Shown: in pieces, positions 35,783 to 44,881 of the stretch
How the letters are laid out: each line of letters starts with the position of its first letter
How positions within the stretch are numbered: position 1 is the stretch's first letter
Assembly: GCF_001940165.2 (NCBI RefSeq)
Contig: NZ_CP135162.1
Coordinates: 2,290,001 to 2,354,000 of the forward strand
Source of the DNA: Roseburia sp. 831b
GTDB taxonomy: Bacteria > Bacillota > Clostridia > Lachnospirales > Lachnospiraceae
Direction of reading: 5' to 3'
DNA length: 64,000 nt
Notes under the pieces: generated by a model
Seen by the model: the letters and a program-made list of their open reading frames with translations, nothing else
Database searches by the model: none
What the model was told of the DNA's origin: nothing
Translations under genes and position numbers: made by a program

Positions 35783-36844
35783 TTATGACATCATATCAAT
35801 AAATCTATCAAACAGATAAGAAGAATCCTGTGGTCCCGGGCAAGCTTCCGGATGGAACTGTACGGTGAAAATATTTTTTCCTACATATTCCAAACCTTCA
35901 TTTGTTCCGTCGTTTACATTGACAAATGCCGGTTTTGCAATCTTTGGATCTAAGGTATCGGTATCCACAACATATCCGTGGTTCTGGGATGAGATGTAGA
36001 CACGGTTTGTTGCAAGATCTTTTACCGGATGATTTCCTCCGCGGTGTCCGTATTTCATTTTATGGGTATCAGCACCGGTTGCAAGAGCCATCAACTGGTG
36101 TCCTAAACAAATTGCAAAAATAGGGGTATTGGAATCATATAATTTCTTGATTTCCTGAATGATATCCTGACATTCCTTTGGATCTCCAGGTCCATTACTG
36201 AGCATGATTCCGTCAGGATTTGACGCAAGAATTTCTTCTGCTTTTGTATGCGCCGGATAAATGGTAACTTCACATCCGCGCTTATTTAAAGACTGGGCGA
36301 TATTATTTTTTGCACCGAAGTCAAGAAGTGCAACTTTCTTTCCGGTACCTTTCAATACTCGTGGTTTGTCACAGGTAACTTTGTCTACCACGTTTCCTGT
36401 TGTGTATGCTTTTAATTTGGGAATAATTTCTTCTATATTATAGTTCTCGTTTGTGGTAATCATACCGTTCATGGTACCCTTCTCACGAAGAATCTTCGTC
36501 AAAGCACGAGTGTCAATTCCGGCAATACCAGGAATATCATGCTTTGTTAAAAAGTCCTGAATCGTTCCTTCACACCGGAAATTGCTTGGCATTCTGGATA
36601 ATTCTCTTACAATATAACCATCCGGCCAAGGTTTACCAGATTCCATATCTGGTGTAATTCCATAGTTACCAATCAATGGATAAGTCATAACAACTGCCTG
36701 TCCCGCATAAGAAGGATCTGTTAACACCTCCAAATAACCGGTCATTGAAGTGTTGAATACGATTTCGCTAATCACTTCTTTTGTGGAACCAATGCTGGTT
36801 CCGGCAAAAACATTCCCGTCTTCGAGTATTAAAAATGCTTTCAT
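35783..36844 (-). CDS. carA: Carbamoyl-phosphate synthase small subunit
   Basis: CarA hydrolyses glutamine and channels ammonia to CarB. The 353-residue protein has the N-terminal CPSase domain (MKAFLILEDGNVFAGTSIG, NTSMTGYLEVLTDPSYAGQ) and a class I glutamine amidotransferase domain. The nucleophile is in FAICLGHQLMALATG near residue 242 and the histidine-glutamate pair in VQFHPEACPGP. A leader with two hairpins precedes it. Confidence 0.98.
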   Translation of the reverse strand: MKAFLILEDGNVFAGTSIGSTKEVISEIVFNTSMTGYLEVLTDPSYAGQAVVMTYPLIGNYGITPDMESGKPWPDGYIVRELSRMPSNFRCEGTIQDFLTKHDIPGIAGIDTRALTKILREKGTMNGMITTNENYNIEEIIPKLKAYTTGNVVDKVTCDKPRVLKGTGKKVALLDFGAKNNIAQSLNKRGCEVTIYPAHTKAEEILASNPDGIMLSNGPGDPKECQDIIQEIKKLYDSNTPIFAICLGHQLMALATGADTHKMKYGHRGGNHPVKDLATNRVYISSQNHGYVVDTDTLDPKIAKPAFVNVNDGTNEGLEYVGKNIFTVQFHPEACPGPQDSSYLFDRFIDMMS

Positions 36845-36891
36845 TCGTTTCCCTGCCTTTCTTTTTTACGTTTGCAATTAAATTTACCCGC

Positions 36892-37020
36892 AAAAAAAAA
36901 AACGTTTCCGTTTTTTTCTAAAGTAATCGCTATTCATTTGCCACAATCGGCTGTTCACTTTTTGGAACCGCCGATTGCTTAAATTGTTATGAGTTTATCA
37001 TAAGTAACACTTTTTTTCAA
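36892..37020 (-). promoter_or_regulatory. carAB promoter and structured leader with terminator-like hairpin
   Basis: On the minus strand: TTGAAA (37015-37020), a 17-bp spacer and TAAACT (36992-36997). The leader then has an 8-bp hairpin CAATCGGC/GCCGATTG (36944-36977) and an AT-rich hairpin AAAAAACG/CGTTTTTT (36897-36916) followed by 11 T, ending 48 bp before carA. This could be a transcription attenuator; no PyrR-type site was recognised. Confidence 0.55.
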
Positions 37021-37092
37021 CCTTTTTGCCCGAATAAATCATACAGATATTTTTTCAGAACAATTTAATTTTTATGCACTATCGACAAAACA

Positions 37093-38556
37093 CTATTGTG
37101 CCTCATAATATTGCCAGAAATCACTGGTCGTCTGATATGGTGCAAGGTCGTCTTTCCAATACGCAACACTGTTAGACCCTGCCAGATACAAATGAGTAGA
37201 TGCATAGTGATAAGTAAAATTGATTCTTATTTTGTCCTTACAAACAGAATAATTACTGTAAAAGCGATTATCGACCACTTCGCCTGACATCGTTCTCGCC
37301 AAAAGTTCCGGTGTAATGCCCTCTGCCTCTTTTAGTGATGGCTCCTGGTCACATAACGCATTATAATAACTTTGTTCAAATTCTTCATCATGAGAAAGAA
37401 CATCTTCTATATAATAAAGTTCTCCCGTCTGCACATTAAAATTCAATGCATAAATATCACATTTCTCTAATATCGTATCTCCCATCCAATAATGATCCGT
37501 GAATGTAACGCTCAGAAGATGATTGTCCATATAGGTTACCTGATAATTGACCTCTGTCATATAATTATACTTTCCTAAGGATTCATCCATTTGATAGGCT
37601 TCATCGATTGTCGGATAAATCATGTCCATATAATAGCAGGCTGTATCCCGAATCTTCTGGTTGATAACGGATGCATCCCGTCCATCTGCAAATACAAGCT
37701 GTGGATAGTTTACATTAATTTTCTTTACTCCTGCCTGCTTATCCTCATTAAAGGAAAAATTTTGCGGGTCTAACGTATAGCCACAATCCTCTGACATATA
37801 CATATCGCTCTCTTTTACAAGAATGGTCTCACCACGTCCATCCGAGCACTCTACCTTCTCTAACGCATCGCCCGCACTGCTCTCTGTTTCATTCTCCGTT
37901 TCCTCTGTCGAATCAGTTCCTTCCGATGGCGTCACTTGTGTTCTTGGCTCTGGCAGACTTGGTTCAATCCCTTCCGCCACAACATGATAAACCGAAAATG
38001 TCACAGCTATAACTACAATTATAGTTAAAAAGATACTGATTACTGCCACAATCGCACCGGTTGAAACGTTCCCCTTTGGCTGCAAAGAGAAATCTTCCAG
38101 ACTTTTTACCGTCATTGGCAGATAATTCTTCTGTGGATTTCCCGATAAAACCGGCTGAAATTTCTGGCGATAGAAAAATGGTGCTGCCGCAATCGGAATG
38201 ACATTAACTGTCACCTGTTCCAATCCTAAACACTCTTTGGCATACCCTCTCATATAAAGAACAAGCGCTTTCCCGTATCCTCTACGTTGATACACCGGTC
38301 TGACATAAAGCATGGTAATATGCCCGTTTTTCTGCATCGCAGAGACTGCGCAAAGCTCTCCCTGTTCAAATAAGCCCCACAAAAACAAGTTTCCTTCGTG
38401 TACCTGTCTCCAGATTGTCTCAAGGTTTACATAATCATTGTATAGGGCAACCTCTTCCTCGGAATGAACCAGAGGAAGCAGGCATACCCGGTATGTTTCA
38501 TGCGCAACATTTATCGCACGCTGGATTTCATGTTCTTCTAATAATCTGATGTTCAT
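37093..38556 (-). CDS. GNAT acetyltransferase fused through a membrane helix to an extracytoplasmic DUF3298-type domain
   Basis: A 487-residue fusion. Residues 1-150 form a GNAT domain (acetyl-CoA loop RPVYQRRGYGKAL near 86-98). One membrane helix lies at about 166-190. A Ser/Thr/Glu-rich linker follows (200-235), then a large outer domain (240-487) with NYPQLVFADGRDASVINQKI, YQVTYMDNHLLSVTF and NFNVQTGELYYIEDVL, the pattern of DUF4163/DUF3298 (RsiV-like) domains. The ATG at 38556 follows GGGAG. An acetyl-CoA enzyme inside joined to a sensor-like domain outside suggests signalling or wall modification; unproven. Confidence 0.8.
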   Translation of the reverse strand: MNIRLLEEHEIQRAINVAHETYRVCLLPLVHSEEEVALYNDYVNLETIWRQVHEGNLFLWGLFEQGELCAVSAMQKNGHITMLYVRPVYQRRGYGKALVLYMRGYAKECLGLEQVTVNVIPIAAAPFFYRQKFQPVLSGNPQKNYLPMTVKSLEDFSLQPKGNVSTGAIVAVISIFLTIIVVIAVTFSVYHVVAEGIEPSLPEPRTQVTPSEGTDSTEETENETESSAGDALEKVECSDGRGETILVKESDMYMSEDCGYTLDPQNFSFNEDKQAGVKKINVNYPQLVFADGRDASVINQKIRDTACYYMDMIYPTIDEAYQMDESLGKYNYMTEVNYQVTYMDNHLLSVTFTDHYWMGDTILEKCDIYALNFNVQTGELYYIEDVLSHDEEFEQSYYNALCDQEPSLKEAEGITPELLARTMSGEVVDNRFYSNYSVCKDKIRINFTYHYASTHLYLAGSNSVAYWKDDLAPYQTTSDFWQYYEAQ

Positions 38557-38624
38557 TGTTTGTCTCCCTGTCTTTTTGGCTTTCACATCTTCTTATTATC
38601 ATATCACATTTGAATCCAAATTGT

Positions 38625-40196
38625 CTATTTTCCTTCGTATTTTACCCATTTTACAAGTGAAGTACCACTGCATTCTTTTCCATTACCGGTCGCATACAAG
38701 GCAAACAGATTTCCGGTAAATGCACCACCGGTCTCCGTCGTCAGATACGCCACTTCCCCTTGTCCTGCCGGTATCCATCCTGTACCTGGCTTTGCATAGG
38801 AAAAACGGTACCATTCTTTATCTGCCTCTATCTGGAACAAAACGCTGTCCTTCTGATATGGAATTGCCCACTCCACCTTCCAGAGACTTCCAATCCGGCG
38901 GCGAAGCAATAACTGTTTCATTCCATTTACATTTGTAATTGCAATCTCGTAATGATGATTCCGATTTAAAAAGATACTAAGTCCAGCCTCTTCTCCATCT
39001 TCTTTGAAATCCGTAAGTATTTCTGTCTGGATTTTGCAAAAATGGTGTTCCTGGCGCACGCCAAGGAAAGTGCTTTTTTTCGTATCGGAAATGGTTGCCG
39101 CCCTTCCTTTTAAAAGAAGTCCTTTTCCTGGCTCAACCTTTACAAAATCGCCCCAGTTCTCATCCGGTTCGTAGAGACTAACCCAGCGCGCACTTATCTT
39201 TTCCCTGGAAAAATCATCCTGCCACTGATACACTTCTCCTGCAACCGGCATGGAAATGGCATCCTCTTTTCCGCTTCTTTTGTCTGGAAGTTCTTTTCGA
39301 TTCACGGACATTTGTTCTTCGATTACGCCATTTTTTCCACAAACCGGCCAGCCATCTTCGTTCCATTCCACCGGGAAAAGGAAGGTCTCCCTGCCAAGGT
39401 TGTGCTTTGGCGGATAATAGATTGGGCGGATTCCAAGGCAAATGCCCCACCAGTTGCCGTAGATATCATCCACCAAATCTGCGTGACCGGTTGCCATAAT
39501 TGCCGCACCCAGGCTTCGGTTGGATAAAATCGGATTTCCCTCGTATGCCACGTATGGACCTTCGATATTCCGGCTTCTTGCAATCGTTTCCATATGACCA
39601 TATTCCGTTCCACCCTCAGCAATCATCATATAATACCAGCCATCTTTTTTATAAAGATGCGGGCCTTCCGGGCAGCAGCCTCCGGTGCCTTCCCACACAA
39701 CCTTTCCTTTGGAAAGTATCTCTCCTGTGTCCGGATTTATTTTGCAAAGATATGCGCCCTGATTACTGCCACAGCAATAGACGCTGCCATCATCATCCCA
39801 GAAAAGGGACGGATCAATGCCTGGGAAGTCAACCCAGACCGGATCTGACCAGGTTCCATACGGATCTTTTGTTGTCACAATAAAGTTGCCGTAACGGGAA
39901 TCCTCCATCTCTGCGGTTGCCACATTCGTACAGATGACATAAAATGTTCCGTCATGATACCGGATGGTCGGCGCGTAGATTCCACTTGCGTTTGGGCTGC
40001 CAATCATAAGAGGCAGCGTTTTCGGATTCGTCATACAATGGCCAATCAATTCCCAATCCACAAGATTGGTACTGTGAAAAACCGGTATTCCCGGAAAATA
40101 TTCAAATGTGCTTGTTACCAAAAAATAGTCTTCCCCTACCCGGCAGATACTTGGGTCCGGGTGAACCCCTGAAAGAATTGGATTCTGATATTGCAT
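38625..40196 (-). CDS. GH43 glycoside hydrolase (xylosidase/arabinofuranosidase type)
   Basis: A 523-residue intracellular enzyme without signal peptide. The five-bladed propeller opens NPILSGVHPDPSICRVGEDYFLVTS with the catalytic base aspartate in HPDPS. The pKa-modulating aspartate is in GIDPSLFWDDDG and the acid glutamate in CCPEGPHLYKKDG. The C-terminal third (from about 330) is the beta-sandwich of GH43 subfamily 11/12-type enzymes such as XynB. It acts on xylo- or arabino-oligosaccharides; exact specificity is not visible. The ATG at 40196 follows AGGAGG. It is separated from the amylase operon by a terminator. Confidence 0.88.
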   Translation of the reverse strand: MQYQNPILSGVHPDPSICRVGEDYFLVTSTFEYFPGIPVFHSTNLVDWELIGHCMTNPKTLPLMIGSPNASGIYAPTIRYHDGTFYVICTNVATAEMEDSRYGNFIVTTKDPYGTWSDPVWVDFPGIDPSLFWDDDGSVYCCGSNQGAYLCKINPDTGEILSKGKVVWEGTGGCCPEGPHLYKKDGWYYMMIAEGGTEYGHMETIARSRNIEGPYVAYEGNPILSNRSLGAAIMATGHADLVDDIYGNWWGICLGIRPIYYPPKHNLGRETFLFPVEWNEDGWPVCGKNGVIEEQMSVNRKELPDKRSGKEDAISMPVAGEVYQWQDDFSREKISARWVSLYEPDENWGDFVKVEPGKGLLLKGRAATISDTKKSTFLGVRQEHHFCKIQTEILTDFKEDGEEAGLSIFLNRNHHYEIAITNVNGMKQLLLRRRIGSLWKVEWAIPYQKDSVLFQIEADKEWYRFSYAKPGTGWIPAGQGEVAYLTTETGGAFTGNLFALYATGNGKECSGTSLVKWVKYEGK

Positions 40197-40318
40197 GTAA
40201 AAACCTCCTGTATATCCATTTTTTCCTATGTTATCACACCGCCGGGTATGCGAATACCAGAACAATTCTTACTTTTCTACCACAACTATTCTCACTTTTT
40301 CTAAAAATACGAAAATCA

Positions 40319-40345
40319 GCCGGAAAGCTTGTCCCACTTCCCGGC
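40319..40345 (-). terminator. Terminator-like hairpin after the amylase gene
   Basis: Nine-bp stem GCCGGGAAG/CTTTCCGGC with a nine-base loop, about 75 bp after the amylase stop. On the minus strand it is followed by TGATTTTCGTATTTTT, a poor U-tract. Confidence 0.6.
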
Positions 40346-40419
40346 CGACCTTTTATTTTCTTAATTCTTCCCTGTAATCTGATATGGCATTTATCACTTA
40401 CATTTCATTTTCTAACATC

Positions 40420-42567
40420 TTACTGCCAGTCCACACAAACGGTGGCTGTTCCATCTGCTGGTGTTGTCACCACATGGTTGGAACCACTTTCCCATGTCAC
40501 ATTTCCACTTCCATCTATTTTTACAAATTTGTATTCGATGGTGGTTCCTGCAGGTACACTTACATCATAAAACCAGGTTGGATAAGATGCGATACTTGCC
40601 GTAGAGTTAAAAAAGGAACCAATTGCTTTGGAAGGATTCCAGTTTCCTAATTCCGGTACACTTCCCACTAGATATACATTAGTTCCGTAGTCTGTGGACG
40701 CGTTGTTCACCATAAAGCGGACGGATACCTGCTCTCCTGTCAGCACATCAAATCCTGCGTAGGAATCGGAACTGCTTCCGGCTGCATTGGTAACGGTAAT
40801 CGCATATTCGCCTGCTGCAACACCCGGAATCTGCACTGTGATTCTGCTGTCTGACCAATCAACTACACTTGCAGTTGTATCTCCAAAAGCCACACTTCCT
40901 GCTTTATCACCAAATCCTCTACCTGTGATGGTTATCTCATTTCCGGCAATTCCCATGCCAGGGTCTACATTTCCAATTGCAACGTCTGCTGCATCTGTCT
41001 TTGTGAACTCCCATACGGCGGAGGCACCGGCACCTAGCGTAAAGTTCGATACGGCACCGCTTCCACTTACTGTAATTCCATTTCCACCAAGCAGTCCATT
41101 CATGACATCCGAATAGTTTCCTGCCGGTAAATCTGTGTATAATCCGCTGATGGAATAACTCTGATTCTGATTTCGGTTAACCGCTGTCAAAATCACACTT
41201 CCGTTAAACTCGCGCTCATAAATTAATACATCATCATTCATCCAGCGCTCCTGCGTGGTTCCGTAGGCTGCTGCCGGATTTGTTTTCCGAAGTGGTGAAA
41301 GCGCGCTGATTACTTTGTATGCAGTCGAATTCTCATCAAACGATGTCATATCTCCACGGTTATATGGGTCTGTTGTTCCCTGTGCGTACTGCTCCGAACC
41401 ATAATAAATCGTCGGAACACCTCTGGAGGTCAGAAGAAGTACATAAGCATTCTCCACGTCTCTGCCATTGCCATCTGCAAGTGTCATAAAACGGCTCATA
41501 TCGTGGTTGTCAATAAAGGTAACCTGGTCATTGACTTCCTCATAATCCGAAGCCGTATCCACCATTACCTGATACAAATCTTCCATCGTTGCACTCTCGG
41601 TTCCAAGCGCATTTCTGACTGCATTTGCATAACGGAAATCAAGCAGACTCATACCGCTCTCATTTGCAAATGTAGTCATCTGGCTGTCGTTTCCGGTTCC
41701 GCCATTGTACCATTCCCCAAAAACAAATACCGAATGATCCTCATAGATACTGCTTAGCCAGTTCGTCTGCCATCCCATCGACATATGTTTGACCGCATCG
41801 ACACGGATTCCGTCCACGCCGTAGTCTAACCACTTATCAATTGCTTCCTTTAAATAGGAATCCACCGTGGCATTCTGCTGGTTTAAATCAGCCAGACCGT
41901 ACATACTATGATAAACCCCATTCTCATAAGTACTGTAATCCGTCCAGCTCTCATGGTTAAAAATTCCGGCAGAATCATTTGAAAATGTTCCAATCAGACT
42001 TCCATTCCGGTAAAGTGCACCATCTTCCGGAAATGTATATCCGGCAAATTCTGCTGTTGAGGTGTGATTCGGTGCAAAATCAATTACAATCTTAATTCCA
42101 TTTTCATGTGCTGTATCTACAAGATTGGTAAAATCCTGCTCGGTTCCAAACGCTTCGTTTGTCTCAAAAAAGTCTTTTGCCCAATATCCGTGATACGACG
42201 CGCACTGGTTTGTCGGATCAAGTGTCATAATGTTTTCCACCGGTGAAGAAATCCACAATGCCGTGACTCCCATATTGGAAAAATATCCGTCTTCAATCTT
42301 TTGTGTAATGCCAGCCCAGTCGCCGCCGTGATATTTTTTCATATCATTTTTATCAAAAATATCACCGGATGGATTGTTGCTGCTATCCCCATCTGCAAAG
42401 CGATCTGTCACAATCTGATAAATCACATCCGTTGAAAAGCTGGCTGAGTTATCTGTGTCTGCATCTGTCTGTGCAAAAACCGTGCTTCCAATTCCTGCTG
42501 TCATCCCCAATGTACATATAAAACCACATACTGCTTTTGTAAAAAATACACCATGTTTGTTCCTCAT
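40420..42567 (-). CDS. Secreted GH13 alpha-amylase/CGTase-like enzyme with IPT and CBM20 domains
   Basis: A 715-residue exported enzyme with a signal peptide ending near VFA (32). The GH13 barrel spans about 45-430: the nucleophile D257 in GIRVDAVKH, acid E285 in VFGEWY and D356 in FIDNHD are all present. A C domain, an IPT/TIG domain (about 520-605, PGMGIAGNEITITGRGFGD) and a starch-binding CBM20 (about 610-715, LVGSVPELGNWNPSKAIG) follow, the domain order of GH13_2 cyclodextrin glucanotransferases and maltogenic amylases. It should degrade starch outside the cell and supply the adjacent importer. Hydrolase or transglycosylase activity cannot be told apart here. Confidence 0.92.
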   Translation of the reverse strand: MRNKHGVFFTKAVCGFICTLGMTAGIGSTVFAQTDADTDNSASFSTDVIYQIVTDRFADGDSSNNPSGDIFDKNDMKKYHGGDWAGITQKIEDGYFSNMGVTALWISSPVENIMTLDPTNQCASYHGYWAKDFFETNEAFGTEQDFTNLVDTAHENGIKIVIDFAPNHTSTAEFAGYTFPEDGALYRNGSLIGTFSNDSAGIFNHESWTDYSTYENGVYHSMYGLADLNQQNATVDSYLKEAIDKWLDYGVDGIRVDAVKHMSMGWQTNWLSSIYEDHSVFVFGEWYNGGTGNDSQMTTFANESGMSLLDFRYANAVRNALGTESATMEDLYQVMVDTASDYEEVNDQVTFIDNHDMSRFMTLADGNGRDVENAYVLLLTSRGVPTIYYGSEQYAQGTTDPYNRGDMTSFDENSTAYKVISALSPLRKTNPAAAYGTTQERWMNDDVLIYEREFNGSVILTAVNRNQNQSYSISGLYTDLPAGNYSDVMNGLLGGNGITVSGSGAVSNFTLGAGASAVWEFTKTDAADVAIGNVDPGMGIAGNEITITGRGFGDKAGSVAFGDTTASVVDWSDSRITVQIPGVAAGEYAITVTNAAGSSSDSYAGFDVLTGEQVSVRFMVNNASTDYGTNVYLVGSVPELGNWNPSKAIGSFFNSTASIASYPTWFYDVSVPAGTTIEYKFVKIDGSGNVTWESGSNHVVTTPADGTATVCVDWQ

Positions 42568-42596
42568 CGAAAATATCCTTTCCCTTTCCCAAAAAA

Positions 42597-43436
42597 CTAT
42601 CCTTTTACCGCTCCTTGTGCCATACCATTTACCATATCTTTTACGAGGAAGAAATAAAGAACGACGATTGGAACTGCTATAAAAACACTTCCGGCTGCAA
42701 ATCTTGCAAACTCCGTTTCATCTAAGCTCATCAGTCCGACTGCAACGGTGTAGAGGTCTTTTTCTTTTAACAGAAGTTTCGGTAAAATGAAATCACTCCA
42801 CGGCCATGTAAAAGACGTCAGGGCTGTGTATACAATGATTGGTTTTGAAAGTGGCAGGTTGATTTTCGTAAACACCTGAAAATTCGTGGCGCCATCAATT
42901 CTTGCCGCCTCGTCAATCGCTTTCGGGATTGTGTCAAAGAATCCCTTCTGCGTCAGGTAGCCCATCGGCGCGCCTGCCGCATAAATCAAAATCAATCCCC
43001 ACAGATGGTTAATCAGATTAAACTGCGTCATCAAAAGATAGACTGCAATCATTCCCATAAAAGAAGGGAACATTCCAAGTACCATTGTAGTTTTCATCAT
43101 TGGTTTTCTGGCTTTGAACGTAAATCTTGACATCGTATAAGCCGTCAAAATTACAAGAAACGTTCCTAAAATACAACTTCCCGTCGCCACAAAAAGTGTG
43201 TTCAAAAACCATCTCGGGTAATTGTAAATCGTTGTATCGGTAAAAAGCTTCTGAAAGCTTGCCAGACTATATTCTTTCGGGAAAAATCCGTCAAAGGAAT
43301 AGATGGTTCCCGATTTTGAAAAAGATGCTAAAATCAGCCAGAGGCATGGGAAAAAGAACACAAATGCCACGGCAATCAAAATCAGATACGTCACGCCGGT
43401 ATCCATAATTCTGCCAAATTTCCATTTTTTACTCAT
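42597..43436 (-). CDS. malG: Maltodextrin ABC transporter permease, MalG-like
   Basis: A 279-residue permease with six membrane helices starting MSKKWKFGRIMDTGVTYLI. The EAA loop reads EAARIDGATNFQVFTKINLPLSKP. The C-terminus VKDMVNGMAQGAVKG is typical of MalG. Its ATG overlaps the malF stop as ATGA (43433-43436). It lies between malF and the secreted amylase. Confidence 0.9.
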   Translation of the reverse strand: MSKKWKFGRIMDTGVTYLILIAVAFVFFFPCLWLILASFSKSGTIYSFDGFFPKEYSLASFQKLFTDTTIYNYPRWFLNTLFVATGSCILGTFLVILTAYTMSRFTFKARKPMMKTTMVLGMFPSFMGMIAVYLLMTQFNLINHLWGLILIYAAGAPMGYLTQKGFFDTIPKAIDEAARIDGATNFQVFTKINLPLSKPIIVYTALTSFTWPWSDFILPKLLLKEKDLYTVAVGLMSLDETEFARFAAGSVFIAVPIVVLYFFLVKDMVNGMAQGAVKG

Positions 43437-44749
43437 TGAAATGTGTCCTCCTCCCGATAAGATGGTGATTTTATGTAAACCGTTAACGAAATCACGGATG
43501 TAATCAAGAAAATAATCAAACTGATAGCCGCTCCGATGCAATAATAGTTATTGTCGATGGAAAGGTTATACAGCCAGTTAATCAGCAAATCCGTATCGCT
43601 CGCAAGGAAATAGCCATCCAGATATAATCCGCCTCTTAAGAAATAGAAGATACCGAAGTTATTAAAGTTTCCGATAAACTGCCCCAGTAAAACCGGCATC
43701 GTGGAAAATAACATAAACGGCATCGTCAGCTTCTGGAATTGTTTCCATCTGCTTGCACCATCGATTTTAGCCGCTTCATATAAGGAAATGTCCCGGTTGG
43801 AAAGATTTCCGGTTGCAAGCAGCATAATCGACGGCACGCTGATCCAGCAGTTTACCAAAAGTCCAATCAGCCTTGCACTCCATTTTGCATCCAAATCCAA
43901 AAATCCGATTGCACTGCCGCCTCCTGCGGTAATAAGCTGGTTGATTGGTCCACCGTAAGAAAACATGAATTTGAACGCCAAAAGTGTGATAAATCCCGGT
44001 ATCGCGTAGGCTAACACCGGAAAAGCCCTCCAGAATGCTTTTCCTTTTACGCACTCCTTATCGAGCAAAAGCGCCAGACCCAGTCCCGCAAAATAATTGA
44101 GTGCCGTCGACACGATTGCCCACACGATATTCCAGCCTAAAATCTTGAAAAATGTCGGTGCAAACTGCGAAAGTGTAACCAGTTTCTTAAAATTGGAAAA
44201 GCCAACCCAGTCCACTAATTCCGGCGGCACAATGTTTCCACCATAATTGGTAAATGCAATCAAAATCATAAACACAATCGGAAGAATGTTAAACACGCAC
44301 ACGCCAAGCACCGGCAATGCCAGCACCAGCACGTAAAACTTTTTGTCGAGAAGCTGTTTGACTTCTTCTTTGAAAGTGAAAAGGTGCTTTCCCTGCTCTT
44401 TTCTTTTTTGCATACTGTATACATCTTTCAGATTCAACCGGTACAACAGCAGAAAGACTCCAATCACAATCCATGCAAAAATGCCCATCAGAAGCATGAC
44501 AACCGAATTATCGCCCACGGTTCCAAGCCATGCATCTCCTTTTTGTGTTCCCAGGGTAAAAAATCCCTGAATGTCCCGCCATCCTCTTGTCACAAAGTAC
44601 CAGACAATGCTTATTTCTGCCAGTAAAAATAAAATTCCCTTGATGACGCTTCCATAACAAATCTGACCTGCCCCCATGAACACAGCCGACAGTTTCACCT
44701 GCCAGCTGCTATCCCGGCAGCACTCCCCAATCTTCTTTCCTCGTCGCAT
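43433..44749 (-). CDS. malF: Maltodextrin ABC transporter permease, MalF-like
   Basis: A 438-residue permease. Compared with common six-helix permeases it has an N-terminal extension with two extra membrane helices (about 25-60 and 80-105), as in Gram-positive MalF/MdxF proteins. The EAA loop is YEAAKIDGASRWKQFQKLTMP near residue 340. The ATG at 44749 follows AGGAG. The ATPase (MsmX/MalK type) is not encoded in this window and is presumably shared. Confidence 0.9.
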   Translation of the reverse strand: MRRGKKIGECCRDSSWQVKLSAVFMGAGQICYGSVIKGILFLLAEISIVWYFVTRGWRDIQGFFTLGTQKGDAWLGTVGDNSVVMLLMGIFAWIVIGVFLLLYRLNLKDVYSMQKRKEQGKHLFTFKEEVKQLLDKKFYVLVLALPVLGVCVFNILPIVFMILIAFTNYGGNIVPPELVDWVGFSNFKKLVTLSQFAPTFFKILGWNIVWAIVSTALNYFAGLGLALLLDKECVKGKAFWRAFPVLAYAIPGFITLLAFKFMFSYGGPINQLITAGGGSAIGFLDLDAKWSARLIGLLVNCWISVPSIMLLATGNLSNRDISLYEAAKIDGASRWKQFQKLTMPFMLFSTMPVLLGQFIGNFNNFGIFYFLRGGLYLDGYFLASDTDLLINWLYNLSIDNNYYCIGAAISLIIFLITSVISLTVYIKSPSYREEDTFQ

Positions 44750-44760
44750 AATTTCTCCTT

Positions 44761-44881
44761 TTTTGCGCTGTTTTCTGCGCATCCCAAGTTTGTGCATCGC
44801 ACAAATCTTGCGTGTGAAACATCTATGTTTCACACTGTCTCCATTTTTTGCGCTGTTTTTTTGCGCATCTCAAGTTTGTGC
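44761..44881 (-). repeat. Structured intergenic region between the binding-protein and MalF genes
   Basis: Two direct repeats of 35 bp (44761-44795 and 44847-44881) flank a perfect 11-bp hairpin GTGTGAAACAT/ATGTTTCACAC (44812-44835). Each repeat contains GCGCA.../...GCGC inverted elements, and GCACAAA/TTTGTGC pairs can also form. The distal repeat touches the stop codon of the binding-protein gene. No T-run follows the hairpins. Confidence 0.7.
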
